Positions 36,231 through 43,797 of a stretch of 64,000 nucleotides of DNA are shown here, piece by piece. Origin of the DNA: Microbispora sp. H13382 (GTDB lineage Bacteria; Actinomycetota; Actinomycetes; Streptosporangiales; Streptosporangiaceae); contig NZ_JABBXA010000001.1 in the NCBI RefSeq assembly GCF_014161445.1, positions 620,001 to 684,000 on the forward strand, written 5' to 3'. The notes beneath the pieces were generated by a model. That model was not told where the DNA came from and ran no database searches. It worked only from the letters and a program-made list of their open reading frames with translations. The translations under genes were made by a program, and so were the position numbers. Positions within the stretch are counted from its first letter, which is position 1; each line of letters opens with the position of its first letter.

Positions 36231-36470
36231 ATGCGAGGTGGGCGATTCAGCATGGTCATCGGTTCGGCGCTGCTCGGCACGGTCGCGCTCTGGCCGGCGG
36301 CGTCGCCGTCGGTGTCGGCGTCCACGGGCGCCGCCGGCGCCGCGGTCGCGCAGGCGGCTCCCGGCGATTCATACGCGAAGCCGAAGCCGCCCAAGTGCAC
36401 CTACCGATGCACGAACCACCGTAAGTACAAATGCTGTCCCAAGTGCACGCGAGTAAAGGGGAAGTGCTGA
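36231..36470 (+). CDS. Secreted cysteine-rich cationic mini-protein
   Basis: A 79-residue precursor starting ATG 36231 behind a strong AGGAGAAAGG. A signal peptide (residues 1-42) runs to a clear AxA site (AQA before APGDS). The predicted mature part, about 37 residues, has six cysteines in the pattern C-x3-C-x7-C-C-x2-C-x6-C ending on the last residue. It has roughly eight lysines and three arginines against one acidic residue. This looks like a disulfide-stabilised cationic peptide (defensin or toxin-like); metal binding is the main alternative. I do not recognise the family. Codons such as AAA, AAG and GTA make its end less GC-rich than its neighbours, hinting at different ancestry. No modification or export genes adjoin it. 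Confidence 0.72.
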   Translation: MRGGRFSMVIGSALLGTVALWPAASPSVSASTGAAGAAVAQAAPGDSYAKPKPPKCTYRCTNHRKYKCCPKCTRVKGKC

Positions 36471-36571
36471 GGGACGTCCGGCCATGACGGCCCGGAGGGA
36501 CGCCAGGCGTTTCTCCGGCCGCCGTGGCGCCGGGGGCGGGCGGCGACGAGGTCGTGGCCCGCGCCCCGGGT

Positions 36572-36598
36572 TATGCTCGCTCCCGGACACGGGAGGGG
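36572..36598 (+). promoter_or_regulatory. DUF4031 gene promoter and ribosome binding site
   Basis: TATGCT at 36572-36577 is a good -10 element, and GGGAGGGG at 36591-36598 is the ribosome binding site 3 bases before ATG 36602. The transcript would start near 36584. Confidence 0.5.
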
Positions 36599-36601
36599 TG
36601 C

Positions 36602-36880
36602 ATGGCGGTGCTGATCGACCGGCCGAACTGGCCGGGGCCCCGGGGGCTGCTGTGGTCCCACCTGGTCAGCGACTCCTCGCTGGAGGAGTTGCACGATTTC
36701 GCCCGTCTGCTCGGCGTGCCCGTGCGGGCCTTCGACCGGGACCACTACGACGTGCCGGAGACGGTCTACGACCGGGCCGTGGTCCTCGGGGCCGAGCCCG
36801 TCGGCAGTCAGGAACTGGTGCGCCGCCTGCGGGAGGCCGGCCTGCGACGGCCGAAGACCCGTTCGAGATCTACGCTGTAA
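36602..36880 (+). CDS. DUF4031 domain protein
   Basis: A 92-residue protein matching the DUF4031 pattern as I remember it: MAVLIDRPNWPGPRG near the start, LWSHLVSDSSLEELHDFA, then HYDVPE and the end RRLREAGL. The function of the family is unknown, although conserved Asp, His and Trp residues suggest a small enzyme. ATG 36602 is set by GGGAGGGG just upstream. It converges with an HD-domain gene 28 bases downstream. From memory, these two families are often neighbours, which suggests a shared nucleotide- or phosphate-related job. Confidence 0.82.
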   Translation: MAVLIDRPNWPGPRGLLWSHLVSDSSLEELHDFARLLGVPVRAFDRDHYDVPETVYDRAVVLGAEPVGSQELVRRLREAGLRRPKTRSRSTL

Positions 36881-36908
36881 AGGCGTGCGGCCGGTCATCG
36901 GACGAGGT

Positions 36909-37541
36909 TCACGCCGCGCCTCGGTCGCAGAGGCGGGCCAGCTCCCCGGCGAGGTTCTCGCGCGCCCGCCGCTCCCACAGGTCGCGGCCCACGGGAGTGC
37001 CGAACAGGCGGGGCTTGCCGAGCAGCCCCCGAAGCACCGCGGCCCGTCCGGCCCGGAAGGCGTCGTCCGGCACGTGCCGGTACTCCTCGCGTACGGCCCT
37101 CGTGTACGCCCCGTACGCCCCGGGCGGCGCCGCGAGGATCGCCAGGTCGGCGTCGCACAGTACGGCCGCGTTCACGTCGCCGGGCTCGTAGGCGTGCCCC
37201 GCCGTCAGCCGCACGAGCCGGGCGACCTCCCGCACCCGCTCCGCCGGCAGGCCGCAGGCGGGCAGCCGGGCCTGGGCGAGCTGGGCGCTGCGCTCCTCGT
37301 CCCACCCCGGCCGCCCGTCGTAGACGGCGTCGTGGAACCACGCGGCCAGCCGTACGGCGCCGGGGTCCTCCGCCTGGGCGCCGAGCGGCTCGATCGCGGT
37401 GAGGACCGCCCGCAGGTGAGCGGTCGTGTGGTAGCGCCGGTGCGGCTCCGCCCAGCGGGCGGCCAGTTCGGCGGCGAGGGCCCGCCCGGCCGGCGAGCGC
37501 GTGAGGCGGGCGGGCGGCGCCGGAGTCTGATCGTCGCTCAC
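36909..37541 (-). CDS. HD-domain metal-dependent phosphohydrolase
   Basis: A 210-residue soluble protein of the predicted HD phosphohydrolase type. Metal-binding positions are seen as RYHTTAHL (about residues 36-43), WFHDAVYDG with the HD pair (about 68-76), and DADLAIL further on. Substrate unknown; relatives act on nucleotides or other phosphates. ATG 37541. It is convergent to the DUF4031 gene and lies 35 bases from the end of the exporter gene on the same strand. Confidence 0.82.
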   Translation of the reverse strand: MSDDQTPAPPARLTRSPAGRALAAELAARWAEPHRRYHTTAHLRAVLTAIEPLGAQAEDPGAVRLAAWFHDAVYDGRPGWDEERSAQLAQARLPACGLPAERVREVARLVRLTAGHAYEPGDVNAAVLCDADLAILAAPPGAYGAYTRAVREEYRHVPDDAFRAGRAAVLRGLLGKPRLFGTPVGRDLWERRARENLAGELARLCDRGAA

Positions 37542-37576
37542 GCTCCGACCCTAAGCGCCCGGGCACGGCGTGGGCT

Positions 37577-38923
37577 TCAGGCCGTGCGGGCCGCGCGCTC
37601 GCGGACGAGGCCGGAAGCCGCCGCGACGAGCGCGAGGACGGCGACCGCGCAGCCGTACACGGTGGCCGTGGCCCGCAGGCCGAGCGACGGCACCGCGAGC
37701 CCCGCCGCGACCGCGGGCAGGCTGAAGGCGAGGTAGCTGACGACGTAGACGGACGCGAACAGCCCGGCCCGCTCGGCGGGCCCCGCCAGCGCCGCGAGCG
37801 AGCGGAACGCGCCGAGGGAGGCGCTGCCGAACCCGCAGCCCGCGACGACCGTGCCGGCGAAGAACAGCGGCGTGGACGCGGCCTCGAGCGCCGCCAGGGT
37901 GAGGCCGGCGCCGGCGGCGAGCACGAGCGACCCGCCCGCCATGACCCGTGGCGCCGGCAGGTCGCGCACGACCAGTGACGCCACGGCCCCGGCGGCGGTG
38001 AGCGCGGTGACGACGAGCCCGCCGACCAGGTGGTCGGGAATGCGCAGGACGCCCGCCGTGAGCGAGCCGCCCAGCGACAGGTAGAGCCCGCCCATCGCCC
38101 ACGTGGCGACCAGGCAGGGGGCGGCCGCCGCGAACGCGCCGCGGGCGGGCCGTGGCACGGCCACCCGCGGGCGCAGTGACACGAGCGCGTCCCGGCCCCT
38201 GCCGGGACGGGGCGCGACCGGCTCGGGCAGCAGCGTCGTCGCGGCCGCGAGCAGCGCGAAGACGGCCGTGAGCAGGACGAAGATCGCCGTCGTCGGGGTC
38301 GCGGTGTAACGCACGAACAGTCCCGCGCCGAGCGCCCCCGCGGCCAGGCCGCCGGCCGGCGTGACGCTGTTGACCAGCGCGCCCAGTTGACGGACGCGGT
38401 GCGATCCCGGCTGCAGGTCCACCAGGCCCGCGCTGATCGCGCCCATCGCCGCGCCGGTGGCCAGGCCCTGCACGGCCCTGGCCAGCAGCAGCGGCCCGAC
38501 GCCGTCCGCGGTCAGGAACGCGACCATGGCGGCCGCCTCGGCCAGCAGGGCCGCGATCAGCACGGGCCGCCTGCCGACGTGGTCGGACAGCCCGCCGACG
38601 GTGAGCAGCGCGATCAGCAGCGCGAGGGCGTAGACCGCGAAGACGGCGGTCAGCGTGGCCGCCGAGAACCCCCAGCGCTGCTGGTAGATCACGTACAGGG
38701 GAGAGGGGGCGCTCGCGGCGACCATGAAGGCCACCAAGGTCCCGGCGAGCAGCCAGAAGCCGGCCCTGCCCGACATCCGGCCACGAGACCTCGTCCCCGC
38801 CGCGGCCGGCACACCGCCGGTCGCGTCGTCGCCCCGCCCGGGTGCGGGGCCCGGCGTTCGCGGGTCCTGATCCGCCTCCAGGATGTTCGCCGGCGTCGCG
38901 CGGTCCCCCGATGTCGTCATCAC
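37577..38923 (-). CDS. Major facilitator superfamily exporter
   Basis: A 448-residue membrane protein with about 12 hydrophobic helices after a hydrophilic N-terminus of 50 residues. The MFS loop motif GGLSDHVGRRPVLI is between helices 2 and 3, and the antiporter-like motif GLATGAAMGAISAG is present. It probably exports a small molecule or drug; the substrate is unknown. It is divergent from an ArsR regulator gene, and the intervening 103 bases carry repeated operator-like sites, so the regulator very likely represses this gene. Confidence 0.88.
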   Translation of the reverse strand: MMTTSGDRATPANILEADQDPRTPGPAPGRGDDATGGVPAAAGTRSRGRMSGRAGFWLLAGTLVAFMVAASAPSPLYVIYQQRWGFSAATLTAVFAVYALALLIALLTVGGLSDHVGRRPVLIAALLAEAAAMVAFLTADGVGPLLLARAVQGLATGAAMGAISAGLVDLQPGSHRVRQLGALVNSVTPAGGLAAGALGAGLFVRYTATPTTAIFVLLTAVFALLAAATTLLPEPVAPRPGRGRDALVSLRPRVAVPRPARGAFAAAAPCLVATWAMGGLYLSLGGSLTAGVLRIPDHLVGGLVVTALTAAGAVASLVVRDLPAPRVMAGGSLVLAAGAGLTLAALEAASTPLFFAGTVVAGCGFGSASLGAFRSLAALAGPAERAGLFASVYVVSYLAFSLPAVAAGLAVPSLGLRATATVYGCAVAVLALVAAASGLVRERAARTA

Positions 38924-38933
38924 GGCACTCCCT

Positions 38934-39020
38934 TGGTCAATGGTTCCGGCGTGGTCAATGGTTCCAAAATTCTCGAACCGTCACACCGTACGACGAGGCG
39001 CCGAATAGTTCAACTATTAT
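38934..39020. promoter_or_regulatory. ArsR/MFS divergent operator region
   Basis: TGGTCAATGGTTCC occurs twice as a direct repeat, at 38934-38947 and 38952-38965, 18 bases apart. GGTTC (38960-38964) and GAACC just downstream form an inverted pair, and ATAGT-TCA-ACTAT is a palindrome over the promoter of the regulator. TATTAT at 39015-39020 is a -10 placed exactly six bases before the regulator ATG, giving a leaderless mRNA. The layout fits repression of both genes by the ArsR protein. Confidence 0.6.
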
Positions 39021-39026
39021 CGAACC

Positions 39027-39347
39027 ATGTCTGGAGCCCGGGACCTGCCGCACCCCGACACCGCGACCCTGCTGCTGACCGACGTGCTGTTCGCGCTCAG
39101 CGACCCCTCGCGGCTGGCGCTCGTACGGCGGCTCGCGCAGGGCCCGCTGGAGGTGGCGGCGTGCCAGCCCACCGGGGGAGAAGTGCCGAAGTCGACGCTG
39201 TCGCACCACCTGAAGACCCTCCGCGAGGCCGGTGTGATCCGCAACGTCCCGGAGGGCCGGCAGCGGTACGTGAGCCTGCGCAGGCAGGACCTGGACGAGC
39301 GCTTCCCCGGCCTGCTGGACGCCGTGCTCGCCGCCCCCTCGCAGTGA
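39027..39347 (+). CDS. ArsR-family transcriptional repressor
   Basis: A 106-residue winged-helix regulator. The helix-turn-helix is PKSTLSHHLKTLREAGVI (about 54-71), followed by the wing NVPEGRQRYVSL. The metal-sensing ELCVCDL motif of classical ArsR is absent: the matching region reads LEVAACQPTGGE, with a single cysteine. It may therefore sense an organic ligand or a thiol state rather than a metal. It begins at ATG 39027 without leader, divergent from the MFS exporter it probably controls. Confidence 0.88.
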   Translation: MSGARDLPHPDTATLLLTDVLFALSDPSRLALVRRLAQGPLEVAACQPTGGEVPKSTLSHHLKTLREAGVIRNVPEGRQRYVSLRRQDLDERFPGLLDAVLAAPSQ

Positions 39348-39442
39348 GGACGGGGAGATCTGTGCGATCGTGGCGACGCGGCGCCGTGCGACGCGCCCGG
39401 CTTTGGCGGATTCGGCCAGAGCCTCGCCGGACGCCCCCCGCG

Positions 39443-39448
39443 TAGCCT
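39443..39448 (+). promoter_or_regulatory. Leaderless-type -10 element
   Basis: TAGCCT ends six bases before GTG 39455, the start of the AAA ATPase gene. It is probably the promoter of the four-gene maturation operon. Confidence 0.55.
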
Positions 39449-39454
39449 GTCCGT

Positions 39455-40357
39455 GTGCTGCGGCGGACGACCACCATCTCGGGCATCGACGCGCCGGCGA
39501 GGCTGGCGGAGCTGCTCGACCACCACGACTACCTGGCCGACGAGGGCGTGACGACCGCGGCCTACCTCGCCCTGAAGATGGGACGGCCGCTGTTCCTGGA
39601 GGGCGAGGCGGGCGTCGGCAAGACCGAGCTGGCCAAGACGCTGGCGGCGATCCTGGACGCGCCGCTGATCAGGCTGCAGTGCCACGAGGGCCTCGACGCC
39701 GCGCAGGCCATGTACGACTGGGACTTCCCGCGCCAGCTCCTGCACCTCAAGGCGGCCGAGGCGGCCGGAGTGGCCGACGTCGCGGCTCTGGAGGGCGAGA
39801 TCTACGACCGGCGGTTCCTCATCGCCAGGCCGCTGCTGCGGGCCCTGGAGACGCAGCCCAGCGTGCTGCTCGTCGACGAGATCGACCGGGCCGACGACGA
39901 GTTCGAGGCGTTCCTGCTCGAAGTGCTCTCCGACTTCACGATCTCGGTGCCGGAGATCGGGACGATCAGCGCGGCGACCCCGCCGGTCGTCGTCCTGACC
40001 TCCAACCGCACCCGTGAGGTGCACGACGCGCTCAAACGGCGCTGCCTCTACCACTGGCTGGAGCACCCGGGGTTCGACCGGGAGGTGGCGATCCTGCGGC
40101 GGCGCCTGCCCGGCTGCGCCGAGCGGCTGGCGGCGGACGTGGCGCGGGCGGCGGGCCGGATGCGCGAGGCCGGCCTGCTCAAGCCGCCCGGCGTCGCCGA
40201 GTCCCTCGACTGGACCGAGGCCCTGCTCACGCTCGGCGCGGCGGAGCTCGACCCCGCCCTGGCGGCCGCCACGCTGGGCGCGGTGCTCAAGCACCGGGAG
40301 GACCAGGAGACCGTACGGGCGATGGGGCTGCTCACGCCGGGCGGCGGCCGTGGCTGA
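39455..40357 (+). CDS. MoxR-type AAA ATPase, CoxD-like
   Basis: A 300-residue AAA+ protein with Walker A GEAGVGKTE (about 49-57), Walker B LLVDEIDRAD and sensor SNRTREVHDALKRRC. CoxD-type ATPases help insert the sulfur and copper of the carbon monoxide dehydrogenase active site or otherwise mature molybdenum hydroxylases. It precedes a VWA-domain partner, XdhC-like and MobA-like genes, all overlapping, which supports that role. Start GTG 39455 behind a leaderless-type -10. Confidence 0.87.
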   Translation: MLRRTTTISGIDAPARLAELLDHHDYLADEGVTTAAYLALKMGRPLFLEGEAGVGKTELAKTLAAILDAPLIRLQCHEGLDAAQAMYDWDFPRQLLHLKAAEAAGVADVAALEGEIYDRRFLIARPLLRALETQPSVLLVDEIDRADDEFEAFLLEVLSDFTISVPEIGTISAATPPVVVLTSNRTREVHDALKRRCLYHWLEHPGFDREVAILRRRLPGCAERLAADVARAAGRMREAGLLKPPGVAESLDWTEALLTLGAAELDPALAAATLGAVLKHREDQETVRAMGLLTPGGGRG

Positions 40358-41525
40358 CGGCGTCGCCGTGGCCCGCCGGGCCGGGGACGGCCCCGGGCCG
40401 GTCGCCGTGCTGGCCGGTTTCGCCCGCGCGCTGCGGGCGGCCGGGGTGGCGGCCGACCACCACCGCACCCAGAGCTTCCTCGCGGCGCTCGGCCATCTCG
40501 ACGCCGCCGACGGGCGGGACGTCTACTGGGCGGGACGCCTCACGCTGTGCGCCGGGCCCGACGACCTGCCGCGGTACGACCGCTGCTTCGCCGCCTACTT
40601 CTCCGCCTCCTCCGCGGTGCGCCGCGTGCGGGGGACGACCGTGTCCGTGACCCGCCCGGTGGCCACGCCGTACGGCGGCGGAGAACAGGAACCGGCGGGC
40701 GAGCCCGGCGCGCCTCCGGCCACGGCGAGCGAGATCGAGGTGCTGCGGCACCGGGACGTGGCGCGGATGAGCGAGGCGGAGCGGCGGGAGGCGCACCGCC
40801 TGCTCGCGCTGCTGCGCGGCACGCGGCAGCCGCGCAGGTCGCGGCGGTACCGCCCGTCGCCCCACGGCGGTGCGACCGACGCCCGGCGCACGGTCAGGGA
40901 GATCCTGCGGCACGGCGGCGCGCCGGCCCGGCTGCGCCGGCGCGTGCGCGGGACGCGCCCCCGGCGGGTCGTCATGCTGGTGGACGTCAGCGGCTCGATG
41001 GCCGCGTACGCCGACACGCTGCTGCGCTTCGCCCACGCCCTGGTACGCGCGGAGCCGAGGGCGACCGAGGTGTTCAGCGTGGGAACGCGGCTCACCAGGA
41101 TCACCCCCGCGCTCCGTCACCGCGACCCCGGTCTCGCCATGGACGCCTGCTCGGCGGCCATCCCCGACTGGAGCGGCGGCACCCGGCTGGGGGAGGAGGT
41201 GCGGGCGCTGCTGCGCCTGCCCGATCCGCGGGGCGCCATCGTCGTGATCGCGTCCGACGGGTGGGAGCGGGGCCCGGCCGACCTGCTGGGCGCGCAGATG
41301 GCCCGGCTGTCCCGGCTGGCCCGCCGCGTCGTGTGGGTCAACCCCCACAAGGGCGACCCGGCGTACCGGCCGATGACCGCCGGGATCCGCGCGGCGCTGC
41401 CGTACGTCACGGACTTCGTCGCCGGGCACAGCCTGGCCGCGTACGAGGCACTGGCCGCGCTGCTGGCCGGCGACCGGCCCGTACGGAGGGCCGGGACGGC
41501 ACGGAAGGAGGGCGCCGATGCGTGA
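40350..41525 (+). CDS. VWA-domain protein, CoxE-like
   Basis: A 391-residue soluble protein with a C-terminal von Willebrand A domain. The metal-ion site is DVSGSM (about residues 212-217), with later threonine and aspartate positions in SGGTRLGEE and ASDGWERG. The N-terminal half has the CoxE-like helical text (LAGFARALRAAGVAADHHRTQSFLAAL). MoxR and VWA proteins act as chaperone pairs; here both precede XdhC and MobA-like genes. GTG 40350 overlaps the AAA gene by eight bases, and the stop overlaps the next gene by eight. Confidence 0.87.
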   Translation: MADGVAVARRAGDGPGPVAVLAGFARALRAAGVAADHHRTQSFLAALGHLDAADGRDVYWAGRLTLCAGPDDLPRYDRCFAAYFSASSAVRRVRGTTVSVTRPVATPYGGGEQEPAGEPGAPPATASEIEVLRHRDVARMSEAERREAHRLLALLRGTRQPRRSRRYRPSPHGGATDARRTVREILRHGGAPARLRRRVRGTRPRRVVMLVDVSGSMAAYADTLLRFAHALVRAEPRATEVFSVGTRLTRITPALRHRDPGLAMDACSAAIPDWSGGTRLGEEVRALLRLPDPRGAIVVIASDGWERGPADLLGAQMARLSRLARRVVWVNPHKGDPAYRPMTAGIRAALPYVTDFVAGHSLAAYEALAALLAGDRPVRRAGTARKEGADA

Positions 41526-42618
41526 CGTGCTCGACCAGGTGCTGCGCTGGTGGGAGGAGGGGCGGCGGTTCGGGCTCGCCACCGTCGTCGGCACCTTCCG
41601 CAGCGCGCCGCGCCCGCCCGGGGCGGCCATGGCCGTCCTCGACGGCGAGGCGGTGGGCAGCGTCTCGGGCGGGTGTGTCGAGGGAGCGGTCTACGAACTC
41701 GCCGCGCAGGTCGTCGCCACCGGGACGCCGGTGCTGCAGCGGTACGGCGTGAGCGACGACGACGCCTTCGCGGTCGGCCTGACCTGCGGCGGGATCATCG
41801 ACGTGTTCGTGGAGCCGGTCTCGATAGAGGACTATCCGGAGCTGGGGAAGCTCGCCGCCGACGTCGCCGCGCGTCGCCCGGTCGCCGTGGCCACGATCGT
41901 CGCGGGCCCCGGCCGTGTGGGGGCGCGCCGCGTGGTCTGGCCGGACCGGGCGGCCGGCTCGCTCGGCTCGGCCCGGCTCGACGACGCCGTGGACGACGAC
42001 GTGCGCGGCATGCTCGCGCAGGGCCTGACCGGCGTGCGGCGCTACGGCCCCGAGGGGGAGCGGCGCCTGGACGACCTGCGGGTGTTCGTGCGGTCGTTCG
42101 CGCCGCCGCCGCGCATGCTGGTCTTCGGCGCGATCGACTTCGCCGCGGCCGTCGCGCGGATCGGGCGCTTCCTCGGCTACCACGTGGTGGTGTGCGACGC
42201 GCGGCCGGTCTTCGCCACCGCCAAGCGGTTCCCCGAGGCCGACGAGGTCGTGGTCGCCTGGCCGCACGACTACCTGGCCGCCGCCGAGGTCGACGAGCGC
42301 ACCGCGATCTGCGTGCTCACCCACGACCCGAAGTTCGACGTGCCGCTGCTGGAGGTGGCCCTGCGCACCCCCGCGGCGTACGTCGGGGCCATGGGGTCGC
42401 GGCGCACGCACGCGGACCGGCTGGCGCGGCTGCGCGAGGCCGGCCTGACCGGGGACGAACTGGCCCGGCTGCGGTCGCCGATCGGGCTCGACCTCGGGGC
42501 GCGCACGCCGGAGGAGACGGCCGTGTCGATCGCGGCCGAGCTGATCCAGCTCCGCTGGGGCGGCAGCGGCAGGCCGCTGACCGAGACGTCGGGACGCATC
42601 CACGGTGATCTCCCGTGA
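41518..42618 (+). CDS. XdhC/CoxF-family molybdenum-cofactor maturation protein
   Basis: A 366-residue protein with the N-terminal XdhC/CoxI domain (FGLATVVGTFRSAPRPPGAAMAV, SVSGGCVEGAVYE, GLTCGGIIDVFVEP) and a C-terminal Rossmann-like domain (PRMLVFGAIDFAAAVARIGRFLGYHVVVCDARP, YVGAMGSRRTH). XdhC binds molybdenum cofactor and supports its sulfuration before insertion into xanthine dehydrogenase-type enzymes. The cysteines in SGGCVEG and LTCGG are the likely functional ones. ATG 41518 overlaps the VWA gene; the stop overlaps the next start (GTGA). Confidence 0.92.
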   Translation: MRDVLDQVLRWWEEGRRFGLATVVGTFRSAPRPPGAAMAVLDGEAVGSVSGGCVEGAVYELAAQVVATGTPVLQRYGVSDDDAFAVGLTCGGIIDVFVEPVSIEDYPELGKLAADVAARRPVAVATIVAGPGRVGARRVVWPDRAAGSLGSARLDDAVDDDVRGMLAQGLTGVRRYGPEGERRLDDLRVFVRSFAPPPRMLVFGAIDFAAAVARIGRFLGYHVVVCDARPVFATAKRFPEADEVVVAWPHDYLAAAEVDERTAICVLTHDPKFDVPLLEVALRTPAAYVGAMGSRRTHADRLARLREAGLTGDELARLRSPIGLDLGARTPEETAVSIAAELIQLRWGGSGRPLTETSGRIHGDLP

Positions 42619-43202
42619 ACGGCGGGGTGGTCGCCGGGCTGCTGCTGGCCGCGGGGGGCGGCAGCCGGTTCGGCGGGCCGAAGGCGCTGGTGGAGTTCGA
42701 GGGGGAGCGGCTGGCCGACCGCGGCGCGCGGGTGCTCGCCGAGGGCGGGTGCCGGCCGGTGCTCATCGTCCTCGGGGCCGCCGACGTGCCGGTCGCCGGC
42801 GCGGTCGTCGTGCGCAACCCCGGCTGGGCGGCCGGGATGGGGTCGTCGCTGCGGGCCGGGCTGCGCGCGCTCCCGCCGGCCGCCCCCGCGGTGGTGATCG
42901 CGCTGGCCGACCAGCCGCTGGTGCGGCCCGAGGCGGTGCGCCGGCTGATCGCCGCGTTCGAGGCAGGCGCCCGCGTCGCCGTCGCGGCGTACGGCGGAGC
43001 GCCCCGCAACCCGGTGCTCATCGCGCGCGAGCACCTGGCGGAGGTGGCCGCGCTCGCCGAGGGCGACGTCGGCGCGCGTCCCTTCCTGCGCGCGCACCCG
43101 GAGCTGGTGACGCCCGTGCCCTGCGACGACGCGGGCGACCCGGCGGACGTCGACACCCCCGCCGACCTGTGTCGACTCCGTAAGGGGCGACTCCATAAGT
43201 AG
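42615..43202 (+). CDS. MobA-like nucleotidyltransferase (MocA-type)
   Basis: A 195-residue protein with the nucleotidyltransferase signature LLLAAGGGSRFGGPKAL at the N-terminus, and LADQPLVRPEAVRRL with the metal-binding aspartate in the middle. By context with XdhC it is probably the MocA type, which attaches CMP to molybdopterin to make the cytosine dinucleotide cofactor used by carbon monoxide dehydrogenase-type enzymes. MobA (GMP) is the alternative. GTG 42615 overlaps the xdhC-like stop by four bases. Last gene of the set. Confidence 0.87.
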   Translation: MNGGVVAGLLLAAGGGSRFGGPKALVEFEGERLADRGARVLAEGGCRPVLIVLGAADVPVAGAVVVRNPGWAAGMGSSLRAGLRALPPAAPAVVIALADQPLVRPEAVRRLIAAFEAGARVAVAAYGGAPRNPVLIAREHLAEVAALAEGDVGARPFLRAHPELVTPVPCDDAGDPADVDTPADLCRLRKGRLHK

Positions 43203-43227
43203 CGATTCGCCCGATTCGCCGTCATTT

Positions 43228-43704
43228 ATGGGCTCCGCCACAATGATCACGAAGAACCGCGCCTTCCTCGGCCGGGCCGTGCGCTACCTGGCGGCCGAGT
43301 GCGGCATCCGCGGGTTCCTCGACCTCGGCGCGGGGCTGCCGACGCAGGGCAACGTCCACGAGATCGCGCTGGAGGAGGCCCCCGACTCGTTCGTGACGTA
43401 CGTGGACGACGACGCGGTGGTGGCGGCGCACGGGCGGGCGCTGCTGGAGGGCGACCCGCGGGTGCGCTTCCTGCGGGGCGACCTGCGGCGGCCGGAGGAG
43501 ATGGCCCGGGCGGGCGACGTCTACGGCAACGCGAACGCGCCCTTCGAGGCCAGGCCTGGCGCGCGGATCGCCCGTTTCTTCGACGGGTTCGACCTGGTCG
43601 AGCCCGGCCTGGTCCCGCTGAACGAGTGGCGGCCCGGCGACGACGCGCCGCCGCCGCGCGGCGGCTTCGTGCCGGTGCTCGGCGGTGTCGCGCGCCGCCC
43701 CTGA
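43228..43704 (+). pseudogene. DUF574 (SAV2177-type) methyltransferase, internally deleted
   Basis: The 158-residue reading frame matches the actinobacterial DUF574 SAM-methyltransferase family but only in two pieces. NRAFLGRAVRYLAAECGIRGFLDLGAGLPTQGNVHE and the following VTYVDDD (SAM motif I and acidic strand) run to FLRGDLRRPEE. The text then jumps to DVYGNANAPFEARPGARIARFFDGFDLVEPGLVPLNEWRP, the normal C-terminal part. Missing are the N-terminal 50 or so residues (the RIYDYLLGG block) and roughly 60 middle residues with the later catalytic core. The family comparison is from memory. The reading frame is kept, so a short product is possible, but methyltransferase activity is unlikely. Confidence 0.7.
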
Positions 43705-43797
43705 CGGTGGTCACGGCCCTTCCATCTCGTTAGCCTTGGCATCCGGATACGGAACATCATTCGGTTACCGACGGGTTCACGCGGAAGGACGAGGCGG

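Noticed and set aside
40547-41752. Overlapping plus-strand frame inside the VWA gene
   Set aside because: Shifted-frame shadow with Arg/Gly/Ala bias; the VWA frame carries the real motif (DVSGSM) and the overlapping operon junctions.
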